DNA of 64,000 nucleotides, taken from Helopsaltes ochotensis (taxonomy: Eukaryota > Chordata > Aves > Passeriformes > Locustellidae). A program made the position numbers and the translations under genes. The notes under the pieces are model-generated. The model was not told the DNA's origin and did no database searches. It was given only the letters and a program-made list of their open reading frames with translations. The stretch lies in assembly GCA_013400155.1 (NCBI GenBank), contig VXBM01001649.1, forward strand, positions 62,001 through 126,000, in the 5' to 3' direction. Within the stretch, counting starts at the first letter, position 1, and the number at the start of each line of letters is the position of its first letter. Positions 1 through 12,475 of the stretch are shown here, in pieces.

Positions 1-3000
1 TAAATTTTATTTTTGTTGCTGCTGTAATTACAATCAGACTGCTTGACCATGAAATGGTCAACATAACAAAAATAAACAACGCCCTCAGCAACTCCTTTTT
101 AATGTAATTTTCTACATTTTCATGTATAGTACATTTTCCCTGTGAGTTGATATTTTTCTCAAAGATATCTATCTGGTGAAAAAACCTGTTTTACAGACTT
201 ATTAAATATATGCAAAAAAAGACACCTTCTAAAATATCAAGTTCAAGATTTATTTTTCTTTAACTCACTGATTTTGCATTCTGGAAACTATACTAGCCAA
301 CAGACCTTTTTGGAGTCATGAATCTGCTATAGTGTTTTTGTTTCTCTTATTCATCTCTTCTCCAAATACAATTATCATAGACTTTTCATTTTGCTGGTCT
401 TACACAAGGAATTTGTTCTGTGATTTGTTTTATCAATTTTTATCATCTCTCAGTTGTGGCTAAAAATCTGCTATGAATATACTTGTAAAGGTCAGGATAT
501 ACTGTCGGTTTGCATGCTTGCATCACAACCTTTGTGGTATAATTGCCAATCCTACAGTCTTAGTGAACTTTTTCTCACCTACCCAGAGGTGTTCAGAATG
601 CCATACAGGACTTCTTTCTCCACTATTCCAATTCCACCCCGTCTTTCTCCCTTCTAACACAGTTACAATTATAACACATATCCACAGTAGCATATGTGTT
701 GTAAATAAAATTTTTGATTGCAATTGCAAGCCTTCCATCTAATTGCAATGTCTTCCCTCTCATGGTGGCAAAAATTCTTACTGTTGCTGACCTATGGTTT
801 GTGCAGGCTTTGGGGGTTTGTGTGATTTTTTTCTTCTAGAGGAGTAACAAACGGTTACCCATCAATGACCTCTGTATGGATACTCTCATGCAGCACTATT
901 TGATTTAAGTGAATGCCATATAATACAATGAATTGCTTGTGCTTTCTTGGCTGGGAATTTATACTTTGAATACTGGAAATACTTTGAAACCTATTTTACC
1001 TGGACATCTTTTAAATGCTTTTTTTTGGATCCAGTTCCTCTCCAAGCAAATTTGTCAGCAATCATGCACATACTTTCTTTCCTATATTTGAATTCACATC
1101 AGCTTTCCATACCATAAAATTGAATTATTCCATTTCTAGGAAGAGAACCTTTCTTTCCTATCATAGAAGTTTGAGGTATTTCTTTCCCCCTATCATTGCT
1201 GGCACCTCCGCTTTAGGAGAATATGTAAGCTTTAGGAGGATTATGATATCTGCTTGTAGAAGAAGGTCACTACAAAGGACAAACCTGCAATGACATAAAG
1301 AGCTGAAAGAAGACAGTTATAGTAGGACATGTAGAGCTAGGAAAGGCCAAAAGTATGAAGCAGAGGACAACGAAGGGGATCAAAATGACAGCAACAGCAA
1401 GAAGAACATATGAAGGGTATTTTTCCCCTTTCTTCTTTCCATTTCTCCTATAAAAATGAAGAAAAACAGGAAAAAAACCCCTACAAATCAGAAGAATCAT
1501 GTAAGTTCAATCTTATTTTTAATAAAAACTTAGTCAAAGTGGAACTACTTTGACAGCTAACACTTAAAAGCACCGACTTCATAGTAAGGCTAGAAACAAG
1601 GGTTACTGCCTTGCGAGCTAGGACGTTTGGTTTCAAGTTCATATCTCACATGCGAAGGGGAATTGAAAGGCAATCTGTACTTTCAGAGTTTTATTCTGTG
1701 GGCTGCTGGAATTGAAATCAGATAGATAGAACTATCTCACTTCTGTCTGCTATGCGCCTCCATGCACATGTACCGTTTCATGCTGGAGGAGTGGGGCAAT
1801 TGTCAGTGCTGCAAAGCCACATGTGTGAGTATACTTAGGAGGCTGGTAGCTGTCAAGCTCTACAGGATTCACATACCTATTGGGATGACTGCACCGTTAA
1901 GCACCATTTAATTGCATAGGAGTATTAGGTACCTAAATAGTAGTAGAAAGCCTGAACACGGTTTGGACTGGGTGAGGGGTGAGCAGCTCAGGTCTAAATC
2001 CTAAAGAATGTGGTAAGATGTGTGCCTCATTCAAGTTTTTAGCAACATTTGAAAATGTTACCCAATTGTTTCAACTCGTCTAACTTTTCTAAGTGCTGCT
2101 AGGCTCAGTGTTTGTTAATTTGTTTCTAATAAGTTGGAAATGTTGAGGAAGGAGCTGTTTTAATAGACATGGTGAAATACATCAACAGATGGAGCTAAAG
2201 GAGACTTTGGTGTTTATATGTCTTGAGTGACTTAAAAGAAGAACCACAACTCACACATTACTAGAAAAAGAGTTGGGAGAAGCAGAGAATTTTTTTCCCC
2301 AAAACAGTATCAGCATAGAGACAGTATAATCCTGGAAAAGGTAATGGGGGAGGATTGAAGGAATAGCTCATGATTCTACCACAAAAAAGGCAGGTAAGTT
2401 ATTCTTCTGGTATCTTAAATCATAGATAAAACTTGATTCTATCCATTTGTCTCCTGGAATATTCAGGCAGCAGTGGGTTCATCTACTTCAGTTTCCATCA
2501 CTTATAGCAAAATTTTCTTCTCTAGCAAAGAATTCAGGTGCTGCAAGGGACAGGGGAGGAGAAAGGAAGGATTATGCTAAAGGGAATATACAAAGTTGTA
2601 AAGATTTTATTTTCATATCCATATAAAAGCATAAAACAAGCACTGGAAAATAACAGAATCTGAACCACAGCTGCTTTATGTACATCCTGGTGTTGTTTCT
2701 CCTGTGAGAGTGGTCCTAATGTATTCCTCTTCTGCTCCACAGATAATTTTAATTAAAGCATTAATGGATTTTAGACTCTCAAAGCCAGAGTATCTATATC
2801 CAGCCTCTGTCAAAGTCTGCCCCACCTGGTTTCAACAGATGATAATAGAATTTTTTTGGTTACATCTTGCATTGCAACCTATGACACCATGGCATGAAAT
2901 GAGGAATTGCCTGGTGGTGGGGGAAGGAAATCACATCCCAAAAATCACTGCAGGTGGTGTGGGCTTCTTCCCTGTCCAGCACCACTGTTCCTGCCAGGCA

Positions 3001-4035
3001 CTGATGCCCTCTGCTTGGAGACCACAGGTAAACTCCAGAACCTACAGCAGTGAGTGCCATGAAACACAGTGGCCTGAATGATAATTTCAGTCCATCACTT
3101 TGTCGCCATTGATTCGTGCTTCGTGGGTTGATGCAGATTAAATGCGAGCATGAATGAGGAGAGCTGCAAGTAATGACCTGCAGAATCTTTCAGCAGTTGA
3201 ACTCACTGTACCAGTGCCAGAATTTGATCAAAGCCTGTCTTTATTACTCAGAGTCTTGTATATAGCAGGAATGTAACTGCTGTAACTTAAAAGGGGAAAA
3301 AAACCTGTTTTTATTTAAAAGTTTTCCACTTTTCCTAGTTATTCTAAAATTGTTCAGCTGTGATGAGCAAAGGAAGGACCTATTTCCATTTGTCTGCTAC
3401 ATAAATCTAAAATATGTTAAATAGATGTGCTAAACATTTTTCTCTTCAAACCGACCTCCCACAGAAGCACCACAGCTGGGCAGAGTACTCCCAGCTCTGT
3501 CAACAGGAGTATTACCATTGCCTCAGTGGGAACAAGGCCAAGCTCATAAATCCAGGATGAAGACATTTCTGTCCCTTCCCTCTGTTCTTGGTAATGTTTT
3601 TATTCTTCTCCCTCCAACACCATGCTTAGTCACCATCAGCAGGTAGGTTGTGTAATATCTATTCAGGGAGAAGTGTACTGAAAACAGTTCCATAGGGCAA
3701 GGTCATAGCTTCCCTCCAAAAGGAAAAATACTGCCCTAAAAGAGCACTCTCAATGGGAAGGCTGTTCTGAACTTACAAATGTGTCCATGTTGCATTTGAA
3801 AGTCAGAACAACACCAAAGCTCAAGAGCATGTTGCAACTGTTTCACATTCATTCATGCAGGAAAAGGGCTTTTTATCTTACAGAACAGGATGTCTTGGAG
3901 ATTGTTTTCTCATAAGGATCTGGTGTCTGTAGCCACTAACCTTTTTCAGCCTCAGCACCCAAAATCCATACTTAAGATGCGTAATAATTAGGAAAATATT
4001 TTTAGAGGTGTTGGATTTTACAGCTCCCTTTAAGA

Positions 4036-4126
<91 letters not shown>

Positions 4127-7100
4127 ACTGTGATGATACTATAATATAAATATTCATAAAGGAACTTTGTGCATGAAGAGAAGCACTAACCAAACAGTAA
4201 TTTGCCATTGTTGCCACTAGAGGATGAACATTAAACAAGAGTGAAACTGCATATTAATAGTGCTCCTCCCAAAGTCTATTCCCTTCCAAGTGTACATATG
4301 TTGTATGACAGAAGACTAGCTGTATCATTTAAACTTAAAAATTTAATTCCAGTAGATTTGTGAATCTACTGGAGAAATGAAAGGATGTTCAAACTCTGTA
4401 AACAAAAGAAATACTAGCTGTTTGCAATTTTTTTAAAATTTATTTTTGCCCTATGGATATTCTTACACGTGAAGTATAATAACAGCAGCATAATTTTGTA
4501 AGTGCAATTTGATACATTTAGTTTCACATTTTCCAAAATCCTGTTTTATTAAATTAGACACAAACCTTTCTTTGGGAACACCATTCACTAAGGTCTGTAC
4601 TATATAGGCCTGGTTGAAGACCCTTGGAATTGTTACATGTAATTAACTGTTGATACTGTAGTTGTAGAATGACAGACACATGTTGGAAAATCCCTGAAGA
4701 ACCAGTTGATTGTATTAATATTCTCATTAAATACTATAAGTAGTTTTATAACTTTTGCAAACTCATGAACACCTAAATTATTCCAAAACAAATACTATAT
4801 ATTTACTTTTAAACATTCTAGAGATGAAATAGAAGTAGTTTCCAAAATCATGAGACCCCTTCATTTCTTGCATCTGTCTGCCTGATGTGGCCTGAAAACT
4901 TGGACAGCCGCAAAGTCAGTTTTCTGTTACTATACGGTACAATTTGTTTTCCTGCACTGAGGAAAGTCTTTGGGATTTTATTGGCACCAACTAGTTCCAT
5001 GAGCCTGACAGGGTAGAAGCCTTGCTCCCTGAAAAACCTTCCCTGTGTTCTGAATTTCAGAAATTTTGCATTACACTTGAAATGAAGCCAAAGATACCAT
5101 AGACATTAGGTGGCCATATTCCCTGGATTCCTTTTGCATTTAATTTTGCAATTTTAATAATTGCTTTGTAGTCCAAAGCAGGGCCATAGAAGGAATTTTG
5201 CAGCAACTACACCCCTGGCGTCCTAAGGTTTGGAACTTGTCCCACATGACCTTTCCACTTGGCCTAGCATCATGGAGGGTACCAACCTAAGCAGACAAAG
5301 GCAGTTTGGGGTGTGACAACAGAGTCTGAGTTTTGGCAGAAGACCAGTGTCAGATATCAGAGGGTATCAGATGGTCAAGGAATCCAGCAGTGAAGAGCAG
5401 GCACTGAAGACAAAAGACATCTTTGTCTTATAAGGAAGGAAAGACCTCGAGGTCAGATCAGAGAAGACATTAAATGAAGACATCTGAAGACGAAGAAACT
5501 GGACAGGCAGGAGCCAAGAGTGAGTTTGAGAGGCAACAGTGAGAAATAAAAGCAGAAGCAGTATCAAGACTAGGATGAAAAGCCTGAAGAAGGAACAACT
5601 GGAACTGACTATCTGGGAAGGTACAAATAAACAAGAAGCAGAACTAGGTCATTTGGATTAAGCATTGGGTCATGCAGCCAGACTAATCTGTGCTTTTCCC
5701 AGGGGTAGAAGGGGGTTTTACTTACAGTAACCTTGCACTTGCCTGATCTTAGTTCAGCCCCTGGCACAAATCACAGATACTGATGAAATGCCTGCAGGCT
5801 CAAGGGAAATAGCAGCACATCTGCAACCATGCCTATTTTATCTCAAAAAGCAGCTTGGGATCTACGCCAGCCAGGAGGTCTCTGGTTGCCAGAGGAACCT
5901 GTGGAGGCCATACAGGCAGTCCGGGTAACACACACAAACAAATTCCAGAACATTAACTAAACATGAAACCAAGTGAGCGTGACTTGGCTCATGACCTGAA
6001 GGACAGCATCACTCCACTGCCTGGCTACACAGAAAGCCAGGTCTGAGGACAAGGCTGTTCTCCTGAGAAACTCTGAAGAATTTCACTTCAAGAATCATTA
6101 GCAAAACAATCCTAATTCCTTTTAAAGCTTGAGAGAGGTTGTAAAACCACAACTCCACTCTTACATTTTGGAGTGTAACAGTGATGCTATTGATTGGCCT
6201 GTCTCATAATGTTGGCATGGGGAATAGTTCTCCTCCTCTGCTACCTTGGATGTGAGATATTACAAGTTACAGTTTGTGGGACAGAAATACAAAAGTGTAT
6301 CTTGCCTCCATTCTTAACTGGCAGCTTCTTTTAAATGAGGCTTTTATATGGGACTTTCCCCTTTGGGGTAATTAGCGCCTGAACAGCTGCAAAACCAGTA
6401 GAAGCCAGGAAAGTGTACATGCTAGAGCCACAAAAATGCAGAAATATGTGTATGTAGGTGGTAAATCTGCTCTGGATTCCTGCTGCTGACACTGCACAGA
6501 TAACTTAGAATCCCTATTTAATCTGAAGTTTAAATAACAGACAACAGTATGAACTAACAGGAATATTGCGCTTTTTGCATCAATTCTTGACTGTTGCTTC
6601 ATAAAGTTCCTTTGAGCTAAATTACCATTTTGACAATACAGCTGTCAGGTAAGGCACCCCTCTTTACCTCCATGCAGCAACCCCGGAGGAAAAAAAAAAC
6701 AATCAAAAACCCCAAACTCCCTCAAAACACACAGCCAAGGAATAGGTATCTCCTATACCACCAGTCAATTGCGTTTACTATTTAAGGCTGGGACAAACTG
6801 ATTTTGAGCCAAAACTTTAAAATAATTAATTAGTAATCTCTAAAGAATGGCCTCTGTCCTTGGTGCCTCTCAGTATTTCTTCATTTCACCAGGTAGCAGC
6901 AAAAACATTCCAGATTGCATCAGTTTTGATTACCCCTAAGGTGAAAAGATTCTCCTTTGGATAATCAGGATTTCACTCCAGGTGGCCACCAGGACTTTGT
7001 CTAGTGAATTCTTGTTAGGAAAGATCAGCAATCCTATAAGACTTGAATGCTACATGAAAGATTAAGGACAGGAAGAGCTGGTAGTATGAGAAATGATTCT

Positions 7101-7284
7101 TAAACATTAAGTTCTTCCTCCCTTCTTTGTTCTAGATCTTTCAGCCATTATAAATTAACATTGACTCTCATGTAGGGGCTCTTCTTAATTTATGCCTGAC
7201 TTCTCCTAGATTTAACAGGAAAGAATGACAAAACAAATAAACAACAGAAAAAGAACATTTTGGAAGGAAAGAGGAAGTGTAACA
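1..7284. other. Intergenic region, no convincing gene
   Basis: AT-rich DNA with stops in all frames. The longest open frame (125 codons, 2704-3081 plus) has no recognisable domain or splice context. It contains an 85-base T run (4040-4124), a perfect hairpin (4348-4373) and a hydrophobic minus-strand open frame (1270-1500) of uncertain meaning. I recognise no IGFBP1 or other neighbouring gene exon here. Confidence 0.6.
4040..4124. repeat. Uninterrupted 85-base T homopolymer
   Basis: 85 consecutive T with no interruption, flanked by unique sequence (AGAATCC on the left, GCACTGTG on the right). No recognisable retroposed body or target duplication is attached. Confidence 0.97.
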
Positions 7285-7306
7285 GGAACTATAATAAAGG
7301 GTGTGA

Positions 7307-7312
7307 TTTATT
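7307..7312 (-). promoter_or_regulatory. Poly(A) signal of the small gene (AATAAA)
   Basis: AATAAA on the minus strand begins 58 nt beyond the TGA at 7370-7372, implying a very short 3' UTR with cleavage near 7,285. It is the first such motif after the stop and supports this exon as the last one. Confidence 0.55.
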
Positions 7313-7369
7313 GGAACTTGCCATTCCCACATTAAGAGTGTGAGAGCACTTATCCCACTGGTAGCCCAA

Positions 7370-7456
7370 TCAAGCTTCTTCAACTGTCAGTTCATGTTTA
7401 GTTGCCTCTTCAATGTTTTTAAGTTGACGAAGCAGCCATTCTCTTTCTTTCTTTCT
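7370..7456 (-). CDS. CCDC201: Probable CCDC201 orthologue, last coding exon and stop
   Basis: 28 codons plus TGA (7370-7372) after the acceptor CCGTAACAG, phase 0, matching the upstream exon's phase 0 end. It encodes RKKEREWLLRQLKNIEEATK followed by HELTVEEA, a charged helix suited to a short coiled coil. NIEEAT-x-HELT near the C-terminus is the feature I associate with CCDC201. With the upstream exon the protein is 211 residues, close to the size of the human protein. The exon is too short and too late-starting to appear as an independent open frame; a longer frame on the same strand (7168-7383) is an out-of-frame shadow. An unseen small phase 0 exon between the two cannot be excluded. Confidence 0.6.
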   Translation of the reverse strand, partial: RKKEREWLLRQLKNIEEATKHELTVEEA

Positions 7457-8363
7457 CTGTTACGGAAGAAAGAATGGTTTTTACTTAACCTAATCTATTC
7501 AGATACCATCTGCTTTTAAAAACAAACAACCTAAAACAAAGGACTTATGATCCAACTCAATTTTGGCTGAAGTTTTCCATTTGTTTTTAAGCCAAGAAGC
7601 TTTTACTCTCAAAACTGGCAAGTTTTCTTGAGTTTTCAACACACTCAAGAACAATATAGTACAGAGAAAAAACCAAACCAAAGCAGAATTTGATGGCTTC
7701 ACACTGATATGACAACCTTCAGAGTCTAACTCTGCTGCCTTCCTATCCTTTCTATGGGCTTTCCACAGGCCCTTAGCAATTAATTTAAGTTTCAGAAAAT
7801 TGAGTTCTTGTGCACCACAGACAACCAACACCTGCAGAGCATCTATTAATCTAAGCTTTCCCCAGGAAACCCAACATTAGTCAAAAGGATTGCTCACAAC
7901 ATCCCATTTGCAATAACTGTCATTCTTTTTAGAAAGCACTACAATTTGTATTTAACAGGAAAAAGAGTAGAATATTTGTTTCTTGAGTTTGAGCTGAATT
8001 GCTAACATTAAGAAGCTTTAGACTTTCAATTACTGATTTCTTCCTATTCTTAAATATCTTCTAAATAAAGATATATTTAAAAATACATACTTTCCTAGTA
8101 GGGTACACAATGAGTCATACCAGCTCACAAGCTGAAGCAAAAGCTAGTTTGGAAGTTTGCATGGAAGCCCATCTGTGATTAGGAATATATCACAGAGTCT
8201 ACCAGGTTATGACCCAATTCATAAACAGATGTCCTTGCTGCTAAAGTTATGGGAATATTCTAATAGTAAACTATTCCCACTTTACTAGAAAGATCTGTAT
8301 ATATTAAGCATTGGTAGAAGTTTGTGTAACTTAACTGTTGAATAACTAAATGAAAGCCTTTAC
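7457..8363 (-). other. Intron of the small gene
   Basis: 907 bp between the two coding exons, GT (GTAAAG) to AG (GTAACAG). AT-rich, with no repeat or extra exon recognised. A 110-codon minus-strand frame (7499-7831) lies within it but has no family resemblance. Confidence 0.5.
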
Positions 8364-8912
8364 CTGAAGAGTTTTATCAATTTTCTTCTTTCTGGATTTT
8401 GCTACTAGAGTATTTTTTATCCCCGGTATTCCAGAAACAAGCCATGAAGATCCATTCTTGGGAGTTACTGCAGCATCCACAGATGCTGTAGTGGTAGACT
8501 GAGTTTCTGTGTTTGGGACAACCTTGTGAGCTGGCTCTTGATTTGATTCATCAGAAGCCAGCACTGTGGAAAGCTTCCTTCTAGAAAACACGAGCCGAGA
8601 GACTTGGCTTTTCTCTTTGCTCAGTTCTTGCAAATCAAATGCTGTTGGAAGCATTTTCGGGGACATATGAGGGATGTATACATCAACACGTACTAACGAT
8701 ACTTGAGATAATGATCTACTCAGATTTGATTTTGACACTGAAGATCCATAAACTCTCTTTGTGGCATCTTGGTCCTTGATTGATGGATTTGTCAGATCTG
8801 TAAGAGATGGACTTGTTCTTGAAAGCATTGAGTCCACTGGGGTGCTGTGTTTCACCATTCTCTTTTTCAGAGATCTTTTAGCATTCAGAAAAGAATCATC
8901 TTCCTCTGACAT
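8364..8912 (-). CDS. CCDC201: Probable CCDC201 orthologue, first coding exon
   Basis: 183 codons from ATG at 8912 to a CAG|GTAAAG donor, phase 0. An in-frame TAA lies at 8934-8936, beside a possible acceptor (TTTTCTTAAG), so this ATG is the likely start; A at -3 gives a fair start context. The protein is basic and Ser/Thr-rich, starting MSEEDDSFLNAKRSLKKRM, with KHSTP near residue 22, RRKLSTVLASDES about two-thirds along and GIPGIKNT near the exon end, then KSRKKK. I see no membrane helix or known enzyme domain. Human CCDC201 is a small oocyte-expressed coiled-coil protein of about 187 residues, located near ADCY1 as I recall; KHSTP, the RR-LST box and the C-terminal motif resemble what I remember of it. 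That the gene is real is likely; the name is tentative. Confidence 0.6.
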
Positions 8913-11900
8913 CTTGAAGTCAGGTTTATTGCCTTAAGAAAATAAGAAGATTGTGTCATTGTTCACACTGTGAGAGATGCAATGCAAGCTGCTTTTTAGC
9001 AGCAAGCTGTTAAATCAAGTCCAAAGTGTTCCTATTTTCACATCTATATTCTGTCTTTACAGGGAATTTATCCTTTATATAGATCAGTGTTCAAGCATTT
9101 GGAAGAGCCGTGTTGAAACCAGAACATGAGAAAATACCTGGTCACACATCCAACACTTACTCCTCTCCCAGCCTTCTTCATGAGAAGCTCCAAGTGTGCT
9201 AAAATTTTAAAAGATCTTTTATTAACTACAACATCATTAAAATAGTGTTTTCTCCTTCCAAGTATATAAATAATATACTTTTGGGGTTTCAGCTGCTAAC
9301 ACTCCATAGGTAGCTGAAAACTATTAGAGGGACTACCATTGTGTAGCAAAAAATCAAGTGCTCTAAAGAGATGTGCAGAGAATTTCTGGATTTACCAACA
9401 ATCTCTTAATCAAATTGCCATTTTGTTTCCCTTAATTCCTTGAAAGAGGGCTCAAAAACCTCTAATTCCCTCCTATTTACTTGAGTTTGTCTCACTTCAG
9501 CTGATCCTAAGCTTTATTTATAAAAAAATGTATGTTCTGTGCAAGTCTTATTTCAACTGAATTTACAATTGGAAGGCTGCTTTTGCTAGTAGCATAATTC
9601 CTATCCATTTGCAAACCCCCAATAAAAAGAAACTCTACTTCTTACACTTGTTACTTCTTGGGCAGAAAAGCCCAAAATAAAGACATCCAATTTAAGATGT
9701 ATTTAAGATAAGTATCTAAATCAGGTGAGCAGTTAAGTACTCCCACTAATTGTTGAACTCTTTGTTTTCATGAGGTTGTTCAGATACTTCATGCAGGTTG
9801 ATTACCCCATATTCTAAGCTGTATATAGGTTGTGGCCTTGGAGGGACAAGACAACAGGACTACCATGAAGCAGCGCACAAGAAGACAGGGAGGTATATTT
9901 GCTGAAGTAAAAGCAATTAGTTCTCAATCTCTTGTCAAGTACCTGTGTAGTGTCTAAGTTTTCTAGTAGAGTTTCACATCCATTTCGTGTTCCTAAACAC
10001 AAAGGGGGCAAGAGAGAGAGAGCACCAACTCTTCAATACAGCAAAAGTCAGTTGTTTTGTTTTGTTTTTTCCGTTAGAAAGAGAGAGGAGTACTCCATAA
10101 TAATTTTTATTTGGATACCCATTTCTTCTCTCACTTCTTAGCAATGCTAGCTTGTGTGACACATAGGCAGCACCCAGTTTACAGAAACTGCCTTTTTCCT
10201 TTCCTGCTTAGATAGATTAATTTCCTTTAGTCTTTATCATAGATGCTTATATGATTAGGCCTAGAAAGGGAGTAAGAAGAGCCTCCCCCAAGCCTATCCT
10301 TAGCTAAGTAATTTAATGCTTTCCCCTTCATCATTAAATAGTCAATTAAAAGCTATTCTTACTTAAATTAGCTTTTAACAATTATTTTTAACTAAACCTT
10401 TTGTGGAAACCAACAGTATTTTTTTTCACATTTCTCTACACTTTAGAAAATAAATATATATAAGCAACAGGTTTTTCTGCTCTAGCATCACTATAGATAA
10501 AGGAGAGAAGTCTAAAAACAACAGAGAAATATAAATTATTTGAGAATATCAAAGTGTATCATGGAGAATGCATTTTGCAGGAAATTTGACAAAATAGAGC
10601 AGGCTTACCAGAACTACCAGGTTCTATCTGATATCTTCCTTCCTTCTTTTTTTAAGGAATCTAGCTTCAGCTGCTACTTTCCTTCTTATAAACCTGTTCA
10701 TCCTGGCCATCATTTAGGGAGTGTAGATACTTCCTAATTAACACATGTAGTGTTTTTTGGGAGTATCAGCAGTGCTTCTAAATGAATAAATAACTAAATA
10801 GAAATCTAGGATTAATTAATCATAGGAAAATGGGCTAGTCAACTTATCTATGTGCTATGTTTATTACTATTTAATCTCTGCAGTTTGATGCCTATTTCAA
10901 TCACAAAAAATACTGTAGTGGTTAATTGGCTTCACATGGCTTCTTAAGGCACATTTAGGATCTGCTGCAAGATGGATGTAGGTTAATGAAGTATATAGTC
11001 ATCCCGATTTTATTTTCTCACTGTTTTTCTTGCTCAAAAAATAAATGGGAAATTAGTGTTAGATCTGCCATGAAAAAGCTCTTCTTTTAGGAAAATAGAA
11101 AATGAGAATAAACTGAAAAACTGTAAATTTCAGTGTGTATTTCATGGTGTTTGCAGTTAACAGCTAATGACAACATTTTATCTTCAAGCATGTGTTTTCA
11201 AAGTATCAGCTCTTAGAATAGAATTCCATTTGTTTGAAATGGTGTAGTTTAGGTGGAGGACTGTAATTTTTATCAACTGAAAAGCAGCTAGACTACACCA
11301 GCTTCTGAATTGGAAGTCAGCTTTGTGGTAGCTGACACTAAACAGCTGTTATCACAATGCTGTAGAGCAAGAACAGGTGTGAGGGAGCATGTGCACAAAT
11401 AGTGGGGTAACCCCTTTTGACAAAGCATGAACCTATGGACTTTTAAGCTGATCAGACAGACCTAATTTCATAGCTTTATGTGGATGACCTGGGGTTGTAG
11501 AGTGCATCCAGCACAGACGGAGGGGCAAAAGCACTGATCTTGCAGGAATTTGAACTTTGGTTCCAGGGAGTCTGGGTATTTCAAGCCTAATCATAAACCA
11601 CTCTCTCTTGCCACATTAATAGTTGTATTATGAATATAGAATTGGAGCTACCCGTTCCATATTTAGAAGTAACAGTCTGTCAGTATATGGATAAAGTTAC
11701 TAGGCTTAAGTTATGTGCCCCTAAGGAGCTGAAAGAGAGCTTGAGAAATGGAGACATATTACAATCACATGAATTGCGTAAGTAAACATTTTGGAAATAA
11801 ATAGTCTGTCCAGGATAAGCTATTTATTTCCTAAACTCCCAGGGGAAGTTCCTACAGGAATATTTTGAGAATTAAACAAAAACTATTTTGAGACATCTGT

Positions 11901-12440
11901 GGTGGGGGAAAAAAAAAGTCTCAGTCATTTATAAACATAGACCAATCTTTACCTCATTTTGAATATTTGTAGTTAGTTTTCAAACCTTGTGGCTTGGTGA
12001 ACAAACTGACCAGGTCAGCCATACTGTGCCTCGCAGGCCTGGCAAGCCAGTTCTTTATATAGTACAGAGCAATGTCTTTACATGGTGTTGCAATGTTTGT
12101 GCTGTCCTGCTGTACCATGGCACATAATATCACTTCTCCCAGCAAGACAGTGATGCAAACAATACTGAGCAGCATGAACTTGCATGAAAAGCTTTATGAG
12201 GTGCTGAGAAAACTGACCTAATTTCACTAGACCCCTTCAAAACCCCAGGGCCTTGCCTCCTAGCTGGTGCTTGACACTCCTTGCTGTAGTAGTCCTCACT
12301 TTTTGTGTCCTTTTCCATGGTTTCTCAGAGTCTGCAAGGGCTGTCTGTAGCTGCATCATTTTAATGTCTACCTTCCATGGCCTCCTCTGCAAAACTCTTA
12401 AAAAACAATCTTCCCCTTTTCTAAAAAGCCTTTACTTTCT

Positions 12441-12475
12441 GGGTTTTTTTGGGTTTTGTTTGTTTGTTTGTTTTT
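12441..12475. repeat. T-rich / (TTTG)n simple repeat
   Basis: A GGGTTTTTTTGGGTTTTG-like start is followed by four TTTG units and a T run. Simple sequence, intergenic. Confidence 0.8.

Noticed and set aside
2704..3081. 125-codon plus-strand open frame
   Set aside because: Unremarkable composition, no recognisable domain, no supporting splice or poly(A) context; within chance for this length of DNA.
4002..4238. 78-codon frame with a polylysine run
   Set aside because: It is the T homopolymer read on the minus strand.
7168..7383. 71-codon minus frame overlapping the last exon of the small gene
   Set aside because: It is out of frame with the phase 0 splice product; the true frame stops at 7370 after the NIEEAT-x-HELT motif.
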